A stretch of DNA of 64,000 nucleotides. It comes from Bacteroidales bacterium UBA6397 (GTDB taxonomy: Bacteria; Bacteroidota; Bacteroidia; Bacteroidales; UBA932). The translations under genes and the position numbers were made by a program. This document shows, one piece after another, positions 39,208-47,419 of the stretch (position 1 is the stretch's first letter; every line of letters begins with the position of its first letter). Location of the stretch: the NCBI GenBank assembly GCA_002439875.1, contig DJQB01000032.1, positions 1 to 64,000 on the forward strand, given 5' to 3'. The notes beneath the pieces were generated by a model, which saw only the letters and a program-made list of their open reading frames with translations, was not told where the DNA came from and did no database searches.

Positions 39208-40317
39208 ATGTCTGACATAAAGAACGACAGCAGAATCGTTATGACCCTCGACGCCGGCGGCACCAATATGGTCTTCGGTGCTATGAAAGGCGGTGAGTTC
39301 TGCTGCGAACCTATCACGCTTCCGTCCAACGCTGACAATCTTGACCGTTGCCTTGGCACGATGGTGACGGGCTTTACAAAGATCAAAGAGGAGTTGGGAG
39401 AGGCGAAACCTGTGGCCATAAGCTTCTGTTTCCCCGGCCCGGCTGACTACCCTGACGGAATCATAGGCGGTTATCTCCCTAATTTCCCGTCATTCCGCGA
39501 TGGCGTTGCCCTCGGGCCGTTCCTTGAAGACACTTTCGGGATCCCGGTCTTCATCAACAACGACGGAGACCTTTATGCCTATGGCGAGGCTCTTGGCGGA
39601 GCCCTTCCTGAGGTGAATGAGAGACTCGCGAAAGCCGGAAGCGCCAAACGTTACCACAACCTCATCGGCTACACATTCGGCACAGGTCTGGGAATAGGCA
39701 CGGTGATCAACGGTGAGCTCAACCGTGGCGACAACTCCTGCGTGGAGACCTTCTGCCTCAAGCATCCCGACTGGCCGGACATCATCGTTGAGGACGGGGC
39801 GTCGATCCGCGCCGTGAAGAGAGTTTACGGCGAGCTGACCGGCAATCCGGACCACGGTCTTGAGCCGAAGGACATCGCTGAGATCTGCGAAGGCAAGCGG
39901 CCAGGCGACCGCGAGGCCGCGATCAAGGCGTTCGACAAGATGGGTGAGGTCGCGGGAGACGCGATGGCGACGGCCGTCACCCTGATAGATGGTCTTATCG
40001 TGATCGGAGGTGGTGTGATGAACAACTACAAGTACCTGATGCCTGGAATATTACGCACCATGCGCGGCAAAATGCACCAGCTCACCGGTGAGGAACTGAA
40101 CCGTGTCCAGATGAAGGTCTACAACCTCGATGACCCGGACGAGTTTGACCAATTCGCCCGTGGCGAGGCACGTTCATTGAAGGTCTACGGCAGCGACCGT
40201 GAGGTGATTTACGATCCGCAGAAGCGTGTCGGTGTGATGCGTTCGAAGATCGGCGCCAGCAAGGCGATCTCGCTCGGAGCCTATGCGTTCGCTCTCACCG
40301 AATTGGACAAGAAATAG
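39208..40317 (+). CDS. ROK family sugar kinase (glucokinase-like)
   Basis: 369 residues. ATP-dependent phosphorylation of glucose or a related hexose. The phosphate-1 motif is LDAGGTNMVFG near residue 15; PVFINNDGDLYAYGEALGG matches the catalytic Asp region; IGYTFGTGLGIGTVINGELNRG is the ROK glycine-rich block. The typical CxCGxxGC zinc cluster is not found; CVETFCLKHPD lies there instead. It is 21 bp upstream of manA, so the two probably act together on glucose/mannose phosphates. Confidence 0.85.
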   Translation: MSDIKNDSRIVMTLDAGGTNMVFGAMKGGEFCCEPITLPSNADNLDRCLGTMVTGFTKIKEELGEAKPVAISFCFPGPADYPDGIIGGYLPNFPSFRDGVALGPFLEDTFGIPVFINNDGDLYAYGEALGGALPEVNERLAKAGSAKRYHNLIGYTFGTGLGIGTVINGELNRGDNSCVETFCLKHPDWPDIIVEDGASIRAVKRVYGELTGNPDHGLEPKDIAEICEGKRPGDREAAIKAFDKMGEVAGDAMATAVTLIDGLIVIGGGVMNNYKYLMPGILRTMRGKMHQLTGEELNRVQMKVYNLDDPDEFDQFARGEARSLKVYGSDREVIYDPQKRVGVMRSKIGASKAISLGAYAFALTELDKK

Positions 40318-40338
40318 TTATAAAGGAACTTAACGAAT

Positions 40339-41325
40339 ATGTACCCTCTGAAATTTGAGCCCTATCTCCGCGAGATGGTGTGGGGCGGAGAAAAAATCGC
40401 CCCGTTCAAGGGCATAAAGACAAAGCAGCACAAGATCGGCGAAAGCTGGGAGATTTCGGCTGTGCCGGGTCACGTCTCTATCATTGCAAACGGCCCGCTC
40501 GCAGGCAAAAGCCTGACCGATGTGATGAATGAATATGGTCCCGAACTTGCCGGCAAGAAGGTTTTTGAGAAGACCGGCACGGAGTTCCCGCTCCTGATCA
40601 AGTTCATCGACGCGAAGAGCGACCTTTCGATCCAAGTACACCCTAACGACGAGCTTGCCGAGAAGACCCATCCAGGGATGAAAGGCAAGACCGAGATGTG
40701 GTACGTTGTGGGAGCGGACGAGGGAGCGCACCTGCTAAGCGGCCTCACCGAGTGGATCACTCCCGATGAATACGAGGAAAGGGTCAACGAGCACACGATC
40801 ACTGACGTCCTTGCCAGCTACAGGATCGTTCCCGGAGACGTGTTCTTTCTCCCTGCTGGTCGTATCCATGCCATCGGCGCCGGTGCCTTCGTCGCAGAGA
40901 TCCAGCAGACTTCCGACCTGACCTACAGGATCTATGACTATGGCCGTCTGGGGCTTGACGGAAAGCCGCGCGAGCTTCACATCGAGCAGGCAAAGGAGGC
41001 CATTGACTACGATGTCTATCCGGACTACAGGACTGAATATACCCGTGTCAAAGACGCTGAGACAGAACTGGTCAGCTGCAAGTACTTCACCACCTCGCTT
41101 TTTGATCTCGACAAGCCTTACGCCAAGGATTTGTCAAGACTGGACTCATTCGTTGTCGTGATGTGCGTCGCCGGAAAAGGCAGCCTTGTGGACCGTGAGA
41201 ATGACGGTCAGGAACACATTGTGACCCTCCGCCAAGGCGAGACCGTTCTCATCCCCGCCACCTCCACCGGCATAGAGTTCCGTCCCGACTCCGCGATGAC
41301 ATGTCTCACCAGCTGCATCGAATAA
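40339..41325 (+). CDS. manA: Mannose-6-phosphate isomerase, class I
   Basis: 328 residues, the short cupin form. It interconverts mannose-6-P and fructose-6-P. Zinc ligands: LSIQVHPNDELAE (Gln, His), GKTEMWYVVG (Glu), and GRIHAIGAGAFVAEIQQTSDLTYRIYDYGR (His plus the catalytic Arg region). Start MYPLKFEPYLREMVWGGEKI is family-typical. It is the second gene after the ROK kinase. Downstream are only remnants. Confidence 0.93.
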   Translation: MYPLKFEPYLREMVWGGEKIAPFKGIKTKQHKIGESWEISAVPGHVSIIANGPLAGKSLTDVMNEYGPELAGKKVFEKTGTEFPLLIKFIDAKSDLSIQVHPNDELAEKTHPGMKGKTEMWYVVGADEGAHLLSGLTEWITPDEYEERVNEHTITDVLASYRIVPGDVFFLPAGRIHAIGAGAFVAEIQQTSDLTYRIYDYGRLGLDGKPRELHIEQAKEAIDYDVYPDYRTEYTRVKDAETELVSCKYFTTSLFDLDKPYAKDLSRLDSFVVVMCVAGKGSLVDRENDGQEHIVTLRQGETVLIPATSTGIEFRPDSAMTCLTSCIE

Positions 41326-41395
41326 TGTATGCAGGACGGATTCCCTGTGAGAGTCCGGTGGTATCCCTTGGAGACGAAAAGTAAGATAAATGCTT

Positions 41396-41422
41396 CCCAA
41401 GAGTGCAGCCTGCACTCTTGGG
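41396..41422 (+). terminator. Perfect 13-bp hairpin after manA
   Basis: CCCAAGAGTGCAG-C-CTGCACTCTTGGG, about 70 bp after the manA stop. No T-run follows. It could be a terminator or the end of the IS30 remnant next to it. Confidence 0.45.
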
Positions 41423-41447
41423 GCAGAGTCAAAAAGCAAGTGCAACA

Positions 41448-41672
41448 TTACAACAAATATTTGAACAATTCGTCTTTCGTGGTCGAGAAGTTCAATTTTT
41501 CCCTAGGCCTACGATTAATCTTCAATTGCACAGAATGGATGAACTCGTCAGTAATGTCGTTGAAATCAATTCCTTTGGGAATGTACTGGCGGATGAGCTT
41601 GTTCGTATCCTCTCTATGGCATCCTTCTGCCAGGACGAATAGGAACCCGCGAAGAAAACAGGCGCGCTTTTA
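41448..41672 (-). pseudogene. IS30-family transposase C-terminal remnant
   Basis: The minus strand reads VFFAGSYSSWQK, then after a one-base loss NKLIRQYIPKGIDFNDITDEF...RRPREKLNF to a TAA at 41448. SSWQKG..N-NTN-LIRQY-PKG and INRRPREKL are the closing segment of IS30 transposases (DDE Glu region). The rest of the transposase and the inverted ends are missing. It adjoins the sensor remnant directly upstream. Confidence 0.7.
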
Positions 41673-41912
41673 CTTATGGGATGAGTCGACACTCCGTCAT
41701 AAAAGAACAGACCGCTGTTGGTCCCAAGCCACATGATGCCGCGGCTGTCTTTCTTCAGGCAATAGACCGCGGCCTTTCTTCCGTCAACCAGAACATTCTT
41801 CCTGTCGGATTCCGTGACCGCTGTTCAGGAGCAGGCATCGCCGCCCGGAAAAGAAAACAATGCCACCGTGAATAAGAGGAAAGTAGCGATTATGGAAGTC
41901 ACATGTTTCATT
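41673..41912 (-). pseudogene. Hybrid two-component sensor remnant (5' end only)
   Basis: Starts MKHVTSIIATFLLFTVALFSF (signal peptide), hits an in-frame TGA after GGDACS, then continues in the same frame to KKDSRGIMWLGTNSGLFFYDG, a Reg_prop propeller repeat typical of Bacteroidetes hybrid two-component systems. Joined to the IS30 remnant at ~41672; the ~1300 remaining residues are gone. An IS insertion followed by deletion explains the layout. Confidence 0.65.
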
Positions 41913-41993
41913 CTCAACTATTTGCGGTGTCGCCAGTGCTCAATGTGGAGAGCCTTTTGCTAAAACTCGGGTGGAGATATTTCCTTGTCGGAA

Positions 41994-43001
41994 TTATTCC
42001 GTAAGATAGCCTTTCTTCAGCAAAAGTTCGGCTATCTGCACTGCGTTTGTCGCGGCTCCTTTCCTTATGTTGTCAGACACGCACCAGAGGTTCAGCCCGT
42101 TCTCCACGGATTCATCGCGCCGAATCCTTCCAACAAAGACCTCATCCTTTCCGAGTGCGTTAATCGGCATAGGATAGACATTACGTGCCGGGTCATCCTG
42201 AATCACAGCCCCTGGAAACGCGGCTATCGCGGCTCTGACATCCTCGAGTTCAAATGGTTTCTCAAGTTCCAGATTAATGGACTCTGAGTGTCCTCCCATC
42301 ACTGGCACGCGTACAGTCGTGGCTGTCACCCGGATTGACGGGTCAAGGATCTTGTGCGTCTCGTTCACCATCTTCATCTCCTCCTTCGTGTAGCCGTTGT
42401 CAAGAAAAGAATCGATGTGTGGGAGAATATTCATGTCTATAGGGCAGGGATACACAGCTGGGTACTCGCCCCATTTCGCTCCGCCACGCTCGGCATTCAT
42501 CTGATCCACAGCCTTGTACCCAGTGCCGGTGACTGACTGATATGTCGAGACAACGATTCTTCGTATCCCGTACTTGTAGTGGATGGGAGCTACGGCGATC
42601 AGCATTTGGATCGTCGAACAGTTCGGATTCGCGATGATCATATCACTTTTTTCAATGACATCACCATTGATCTCGGGGACAACCAGCTTTTTTGTCGGGT
42701 CCATCCTCCAAAAAGAGGAATTGTCGATGACGTGGCATCCGGCGGCGGCGAACTGTGGCGCCAATTCTCCCGAAACCGCGCCGCCAGCAGAGAACAGCGC
42801 CAGTTTTGGCTTCGCGGCTATGGCGGTTTCGGCTGAGACAACCTCATATTCCTTCCCTTTGAAAGTTATTTTCCTGCCTATCGATTTTCTTGAGGCCACC
42901 GGCAGGAGTTCCGTCACGGGGAAATCTCTCTCTGCCAACACTTCAAGCATTCTGGTCCCGACCAGGCCTGTGGCTCCGACAACTGCAACATTCATATTCA
43001 C
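41994..43001 (-). CDS. asd: Aspartate-semialdehyde dehydrogenase
   Basis: 335 residues. It makes aspartate semialdehyde for lysine, threonine and methionine. N-terminal NADP fold VAVVGATGLVGTRMLEVLAERDFPV; catalytic Cys in NPNCSTIQMLIAV; substrate-binding region SVTGTGYKAVDQMN; late His in RVPVMGGHSESINLE. Monocistronic here; the next pathway genes thrA and metX are 15 kb away. The 246-bp gap to 43247 holds two TGATCA palindromes (43135-43140, 43149-43154). Confidence 0.95.
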   Translation of the reverse strand: MNMNVAVVGATGLVGTRMLEVLAERDFPVTELLPVASRKSIGRKITFKGKEYEVVSAETAIAAKPKLALFSAGGAVSGELAPQFAAAGCHVIDNSSFWRMDPTKKLVVPEINGDVIEKSDMIIANPNCSTIQMLIAVAPIHYKYGIRRIVVSTYQSVTGTGYKAVDQMNAERGGAKWGEYPAVYPCPIDMNILPHIDSFLDNGYTKEEMKMVNETHKILDPSIRVTATTVRVPVMGGHSESINLELEKPFELEDVRAAIAAFPGAVIQDDPARNVYPMPINALGKDEVFVGRIRRDESVENGLNLWCVSDNIRKGAATNAVQIAELLLKKGYLTE

Positions 43002-43134
43002 TGCTCTAATTCTATTGTACTCCGGAACAGTCCGAAGAATATCTGGGACAAAAATAGTGAAAAATTCGAGATTATGTTTGAATATATGATGGTTCAGCGG
43101 CTGTTTGAATCTCCTCAGGAGATAGGGGGAATGT

Positions 43135-43154
43135 TGATCATTGATAAGTGATCA
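43135..43154. promoter_or_regulatory. Paired TGATCA sites upstream of AraC gene
   Basis: TGATCA-TTGATAAG-TGATCA forms a symmetric pair 93 bp ahead of the membrane AraC regulator. Possible operator; no direct evidence. Confidence 0.25.
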
Positions 43155-43247
43155 CCTAAATTCGCTGTTTTTATGAAATTATGTATAAATTTAGGGAATA
43201 AATGCCGACTGCTGGTTTCGGAGTTGTGAGAATAACACATTGACGCT

Positions 43248-44369
43248 ATGAACATTGATCTGTACAGATACTCTTTATGCATTGCCTTGACACTGATGGC
43301 GTTTTTTGCCTTCAGGTTCTTTTTCGGGAAGGTTCCTGACAAGAGAATATTCGACAACTACTTGCGTTCAAGGAGTTTGATGGGGGCGGCTCTCTTGGTG
43401 TTGGTGGCAAATTATGCAGTCCATCTGTGCATTGACATAAGGCAGATTGATGTCAACGCTGCGATTGTGATGAATCTTACCACCTACTTTTTCGGTTATG
43501 GATTGTTCGTCGCGGCATTGCATACGCTTCTGGACCGCTCCTACATAACCCGAAAGATAGTTGTAAGACATTGTCTGTCATGGCTGGTGTATGCCATCCT
43601 GTCCGTCTCTGTACTTGTCTTCGCAAAAGATGGTTGGTTTAAGACAAGCATGATCTATCTTTTAGGCGTGATGCTTGCCGTGTATGGATTCATCTTGGCG
43701 TCCCATCTTCTCAAAGCCTATCACAAAGCAGTCAAAATGATGGACAACACACATTCTGACAACATCGCGGCCTATGTCAGATGGATGTCGGTCATGACAT
43801 ATTGGATGCTCATTTTCGGCATCAGCTGCTCGGCGTTGACATTCCTTCCTGACAATCTGGTATTTCTGTGGGTGCTGTCTTCCGTTCCTTTCTATTGCTA
43901 TCTGTATGTAAGTTATCAGAATTACCTGCTTTTTTATGAGACAGTGGAGAAGGCCATCGAGAGCGAGCATGACTCTGAAATTACTGTTGAGGAGACAGTG
44001 TCCGGCAATCCGGAAATACAACGTCTTGTGAAGGAATGGGTGAATACTGACGGTTTTCTGAAACCGGGACTCACAATATCGGATCTGTCCAAAACATTGT
44101 ACACAAACAGGACATACCTTTCTTCTTTCATCAATCAGACATACAAGGCGACTTTCCGTGAATGGATTTGCGGGCTTAGAATTGATTATGCGAAACGCGC
44201 GTTGCTGGAACATCCAGATGTGACCATCGCGGAGATCGCCCAGAAATCCGGATTCCTTTCTTTGAGCAATTTCAACGCTTCTTTCAAGGAAAGAGAGGGC
44301 ATGACTCCAGCAAAATGGAGAATCAGCAACTTGTCGGTTCGACAAAATATTACTGATTCGACAAAGTAG
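43248..44369 (+). CDS. Membrane-anchored AraC-family regulator
   Basis: 373 residues. Seven hydrophobic segments fill the first ~230 residues (e.g. YSLCIALTLMAFFAFRFFFG, AALLVLVANYAVHL, LVFLWVLSSVPFYCYLYVSY). A linker follows, then a C-terminal AraC double helix-turn-helix (GLTISDLSKTLYTNRTYLSSFINQ and VTIAEIAQKSGFLSLSNFNASFKEREGMTPAKWR). This 7TM-AraC layout is known in Bacteroidetes; the membrane part probably senses an envelope signal. It precedes, in the same direction, the secreted hydrolase and surface lipoproteins, so it is the likely regulator of that cluster. Confidence 0.88.
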   Translation: MNIDLYRYSLCIALTLMAFFAFRFFFGKVPDKRIFDNYLRSRSLMGAALLVLVANYAVHLCIDIRQIDVNAAIVMNLTTYFFGYGLFVAALHTLLDRSYITRKIVVRHCLSWLVYAILSVSVLVFAKDGWFKTSMIYLLGVMLAVYGFILASHLLKAYHKAVKMMDNTHSDNIAAYVRWMSVMTYWMLIFGISCSALTFLPDNLVFLWVLSSVPFYCYLYVSYQNYLLFYETVEKAIESEHDSEITVEETVSGNPEIQRLVKEWVNTDGFLKPGLTISDLSKTLYTNRTYLSSFINQTYKATFREWICGLRIDYAKRALLEHPDVTIAEIAQKSGFLSLSNFNASFKEREGMTPAKWRISNLSVRQNITDSTK

Positions 44370-44445
44370 AACTGCCCCGGCGACAATTTCTTGGCGATTT
44401 GGCAAATTCGCCTGGTGGGACTTTTCTTCAGGCGCTTTTCTTTAG

Positions 44446-44453
44446 TATTTTTG
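44446..44453 (+). promoter_or_regulatory. -7 box of the surface-protein cluster
   Basis: TATTTTTG, 75 bp before the hydrolase ATG at 44528. A matching TTG at ideal distance is not clear. Confidence 0.5.
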
Positions 44454-44527
44454 TCAGAACACTCCTTCAAATAGGTGTGGTGTGCCTCTCAGTGAGTTAA
44501 GTGTTTGTTTTAAACAAAAATCAAACT

Positions 44528-45688
44528 ATGAAGCGTTTTATCTATCTTGTCTCTTGTCTTTCCGCGCTGACTTGCATTCTCCCTGCTTGCCATGAGAAGG
44601 AATCCACAAGCACATCCAATCCTGCTGCCTTCCTAAAGAACGAAGATCAGAAGGTCATGGTGTCAACATTGAAGAATATGGCGGACGGACATTTATATTC
44701 AGTGAAATATAGCGCCGATTATTGCATCGGAGAGATTATGAAGAGCGGTGGAGCCGGTTCCAGTGTCCAGCTTTTGGGGAAAGTCATTCCGTGTCTGACC
44801 ACAGTGCAGTTAAGCAAGGCCAGTGACGGAATGGATTACGGGTGCAGCGCTTTCTGCGTCAAATCGCCCGAAGGCGATGTCTTGGTGGGACGCAACTTTG
44901 ATTATAGATTTGTGTCCTCTTCCAACATACTGGTACACAATGTCACAAAAGGTGTGAAAGAGTCCATCTGTATCTCAGCCCTGCCGTTTTTGGACAAAGA
45001 CATCTATGTGGCAGGGGCGTTGTCGGACGGGAAAACCGACCTGTCCGTGCCTGTGGCCGCTTCAATCTATTGCTGTCTGGACGGAATGAATGACGCGGGA
45101 CTGTTCATCGGAGTTCTGTCTTTGCGTGGCACCGGCGGAGCCGTGCAGCATGACGATAATAAGAGAGACATCGTCCCGACTCTGGCCATCAGATTGGCAT
45201 TGGACAGTTGCGCCGGCGTTGACGAGGCCGTGGATGTCTTTAGGACTCACAATTTCTTCGCTGACGGAAATAATTCGGATTCGAACTATCATTTCCTGAT
45301 AGCCGATGCAAGCGGAAAGAGAGTTGTCGTTGAATATTACCGGCCGGGAGAAGTGCCACCACTTAGCGATCCTGCCGCAAAGGATTGGACGATGAATTTG
45401 ATTGACACTGATCATGTTACTAATTTTTATCTGTCCGAAGGTTGGCAGAATGTCGGTGGAGGAAGAGAACGCTACGACAAACTTCACGAGACACTGGAGA
45501 AGAAAAACCGTGTGATGACAGAGGATGAGTGCATGTCTTTGCTTGATGATGTGCACACGGACTTGAATTCCGAAGGTGGTGACATCACAAGCAACACTCA
45601 ATGGTCTGTTGTCTATAATCTGACCAAGAAGACCGCTACCATCTGTGTGGACAAAAATTACAAACAAAAACTGCATTACAGCCTGTAG
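44528..45688 (+). CDS. Lipoprotein Ntn-hydrolase (choloylglycine/C45-like linear amide hydrolase)
   Basis: 386 residues from MKRFIYLVSCL (44528). SPII signal with lipobox LPAC. Mature protein: YGCSAFCVKSPEGDVLVGRNFDYR gives the N-terminal-nucleophile Cys followed by RNFDY, the signature of choloylglycine hydrolase, penicillin V acylase and C45 acyl-CoA:6-APA-like enzymes. Later NDAGLFIGVLSLRGTG and TLAIRLALDSCAGVDEAVDVF also fit. It should cut linear C-N amide bonds (bile salts, N-acyl compounds or peptides), but the substrate is not visible. Four bp separate it from the next lipoprotein gene, so one operon. As an SPII lipoprotein, autoprocessing at the internal Cys would release the N-terminal segment. 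Confidence 0.8.
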   Translation: MKRFIYLVSCLSALTCILPACHEKESTSTSNPAAFLKNEDQKVMVSTLKNMADGHLYSVKYSADYCIGEIMKSGGAGSSVQLLGKVIPCLTTVQLSKASDGMDYGCSAFCVKSPEGDVLVGRNFDYRFVSSSNILVHNVTKGVKESICISALPFLDKDIYVAGALSDGKTDLSVPVAASIYCCLDGMNDAGLFIGVLSLRGTGGAVQHDDNKRDIVPTLAIRLALDSCAGVDEAVDVFRTHNFFADGNNSDSNYHFLIADASGKRVVVEYYRPGEVPPLSDPAAKDWTMNLIDTDHVTNFYLSEGWQNVGGGRERYDKLHETLEKKNRVMTEDECMSLLDDVHTDLNSEGGDITSNTQWSVVYNLTKKTATICVDKNYKQKLHYSL

Positions 45689-45692
45689 CGAC

Positions 45693-47312
45693 ATGAAAAG
45701 TTCCCTGCATCTGATTCTGTCAGCGTGTTTGCTGACACTCGTTCTTCTGCCCGTTTCCTGCTCGAAAGACAGTCCGGACTATGGTGACGAGGTCGTCATA
45801 GAGGGCGATTACCGCGAGCCATCCTCAATTGCCAATGACGAGAAAATCCTGGTTCCGGTCTGGGTCTCGGATGGTCTTTCCAAGGACTTTGCGGATGCGG
45901 TCAAAGGCCGCTTGAAAGAGGCTGTGTCTTCGACTGACAACGCGCAGGTTATTGTCACGGACATGGCTGGCTATTCTGATATGGAGGTACGCAAGGATTG
46001 CATCGTGATTGTGTACAAACCGTCAAAGTCCCTGCTGGGACGGCTGGGCGAGGAGTCCGGGGACATCCTTTGTGTCGCATTCCAGCAAGGCAGGGCTGGC
46101 AGTTGTGTGGTGTCGGCTCCGGCGGAAGGTCTTGAGGTGGACGAATGTCTCAACGGCCTTGCCGCCTGGATAAACAACACGGTCCAGAACACGACAGGCA
46201 ACTTCGACCCGTCCTCGTTTTGGGAAGAGTCGAGCCTGTACACGACATATTCGGATCGCGTCAGGGAGAAGATAACGAATGTGGTGTCCTCCGAGCACGA
46301 TTACCTTGAGGGCGAGTTCTCTATCGATGTCCAGCTGAAGATCACTCCGATGCATGGGTTCAAGAGCAGCGAATCGGAAGCCATGGATTATTACCTCATG
46401 ACCTCTACGGTTTCAGTTGCGTCCGGGAAGATGTACACCGGGAATTTCTCTAAGATGCACGGAGGAGTCAATGCCAGAATCTGCGGCTTCTATCTAAAGT
46501 CTCTCAGTTCTAACATCTACATATTAAACACATCAGGGACTCCTGTCGGTCGTTTTGTCCAGGTTCCTACTCCGGAGACCGTTGTCGGCTCGACCGGCTA
46601 CTCGACCGGCTGGAACTTCTCCGTCGGTGGAGGGATCACAGGCGGTACATCTCCGATGATCTCTTCTTCGACCGGCTTCTCCATTTCCTCAAGCACTTCA
46701 CGCACGATCAGTGACTGCGATGTGCTGAGCCGGCATGAGGGTTCCACTGTAGGCTATGATTACGTGATCAACAATCTCCCTCATTTCAAGTCCAATAAAA
46801 TCACTGATCCGCCTCTTGTCTCGACTTCGACCACCAATTTCTACAGCCAATGGGTGTGGGCGGTTCCAGTGGAAGACCACGATGTGAAGACCAAGTACAG
46901 GGTGTCGATAGACCTTTACAATCTCGTCTATGGCGCGTCTTATTTCTATACTGGAAGTCTGGACTATCACGACCTTGAGTTCGCTCAGAAGAAATACTCT
47001 GTCATCAAGGATCTTCCTGTACCCAGCAGAAGCCCGACCGGAAAGTTTGAGCTCACCAACTCCGAGGACGGAACGTTCATGACCAATGTCCGATTGTACA
47101 ACAAGAGCTACCCTGAGACCGGAAGCTACAAAGATGAAAGTGTTTACGGCTATGGCAGCACCTGCTCTTTGTTCCTGACGACCGGAGACTATGAGCTCCA
47201 GTGCGGCATCAAGGGAACGAACGGCAAGACCAAGACACGGAATTATACCGGACTCGTAAGGGTGACGACAGGCGGCACTGTGAAACTTTCAACCGGCTAC
47301 GGATTCAAGTAA
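45693..47312 (+). CDS. Lipoprotein with pore-forming-toxin-like region, paralog A
   Basis: 539 residues from MKSSLHLILSACLLTLVLLPVSC (lipobox LPVSC). The first ~180 residues form a separate domain. From ~190 the protein shares a layout with its neighbour at 47420: FKSSESEAMDYYLMTSTVSVASGKMYTGNF, then TGYSTGWNFSVGGGITGG and FSISSSTSRTISD, then YDYVINNLPHF and YSQWVWAVP. The Gly/Ser-rich stretch with alternating hydrophobic residues ahead of a W-V-W motif resembles the membrane-hairpin region of leukocidin/cytolysin-type beta-pore-forming toxins. This is a pattern inference and no catalytic motif exists. Unknown family otherwise. Confidence 0.75.
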   Translation: MKSSLHLILSACLLTLVLLPVSCSKDSPDYGDEVVIEGDYREPSSIANDEKILVPVWVSDGLSKDFADAVKGRLKEAVSSTDNAQVIVTDMAGYSDMEVRKDCIVIVYKPSKSLLGRLGEESGDILCVAFQQGRAGSCVVSAPAEGLEVDECLNGLAAWINNTVQNTTGNFDPSSFWEESSLYTTYSDRVREKITNVVSSEHDYLEGEFSIDVQLKITPMHGFKSSESEAMDYYLMTSTVSVASGKMYTGNFSKMHGGVNARICGFYLKSLSSNIYILNTSGTPVGRFVQVPTPETVVGSTGYSTGWNFSVGGGITGGTSPMISSSTGFSISSSTSRTISDCDVLSRHEGSTVGYDYVINNLPHFKSNKITDPPLVSTSTTNFYSQWVWAVPVEDHDVKTKYRVSIDLYNLVYGASYFYTGSLDYHDLEFAQKKYSVIKDLPVPSRSPTGKFELTNSEDGTFMTNVRLYNKSYPETGSYKDESVYGYGSTCSLFLTTGDYELQCGIKGTNGKTKTRNYTGLVRVTTGGTVKLSTGYGFK

Positions 47313-47419
47313 GCGGCTAAATAATGTTGGTGCGTATTCGCAAAAGACGAGGCACATTTTTTTGTTACCAAGCCAATGGATCCAATGAATATAATCACGT
47401 GCTAGTTGGATGAAATTCG

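Noticed and set aside
43662..44405. Minus-strand open frame opposite the AraC regulator
   Set aside because: The sense frame has clear membrane helices and HTH motifs; the antisense has none.
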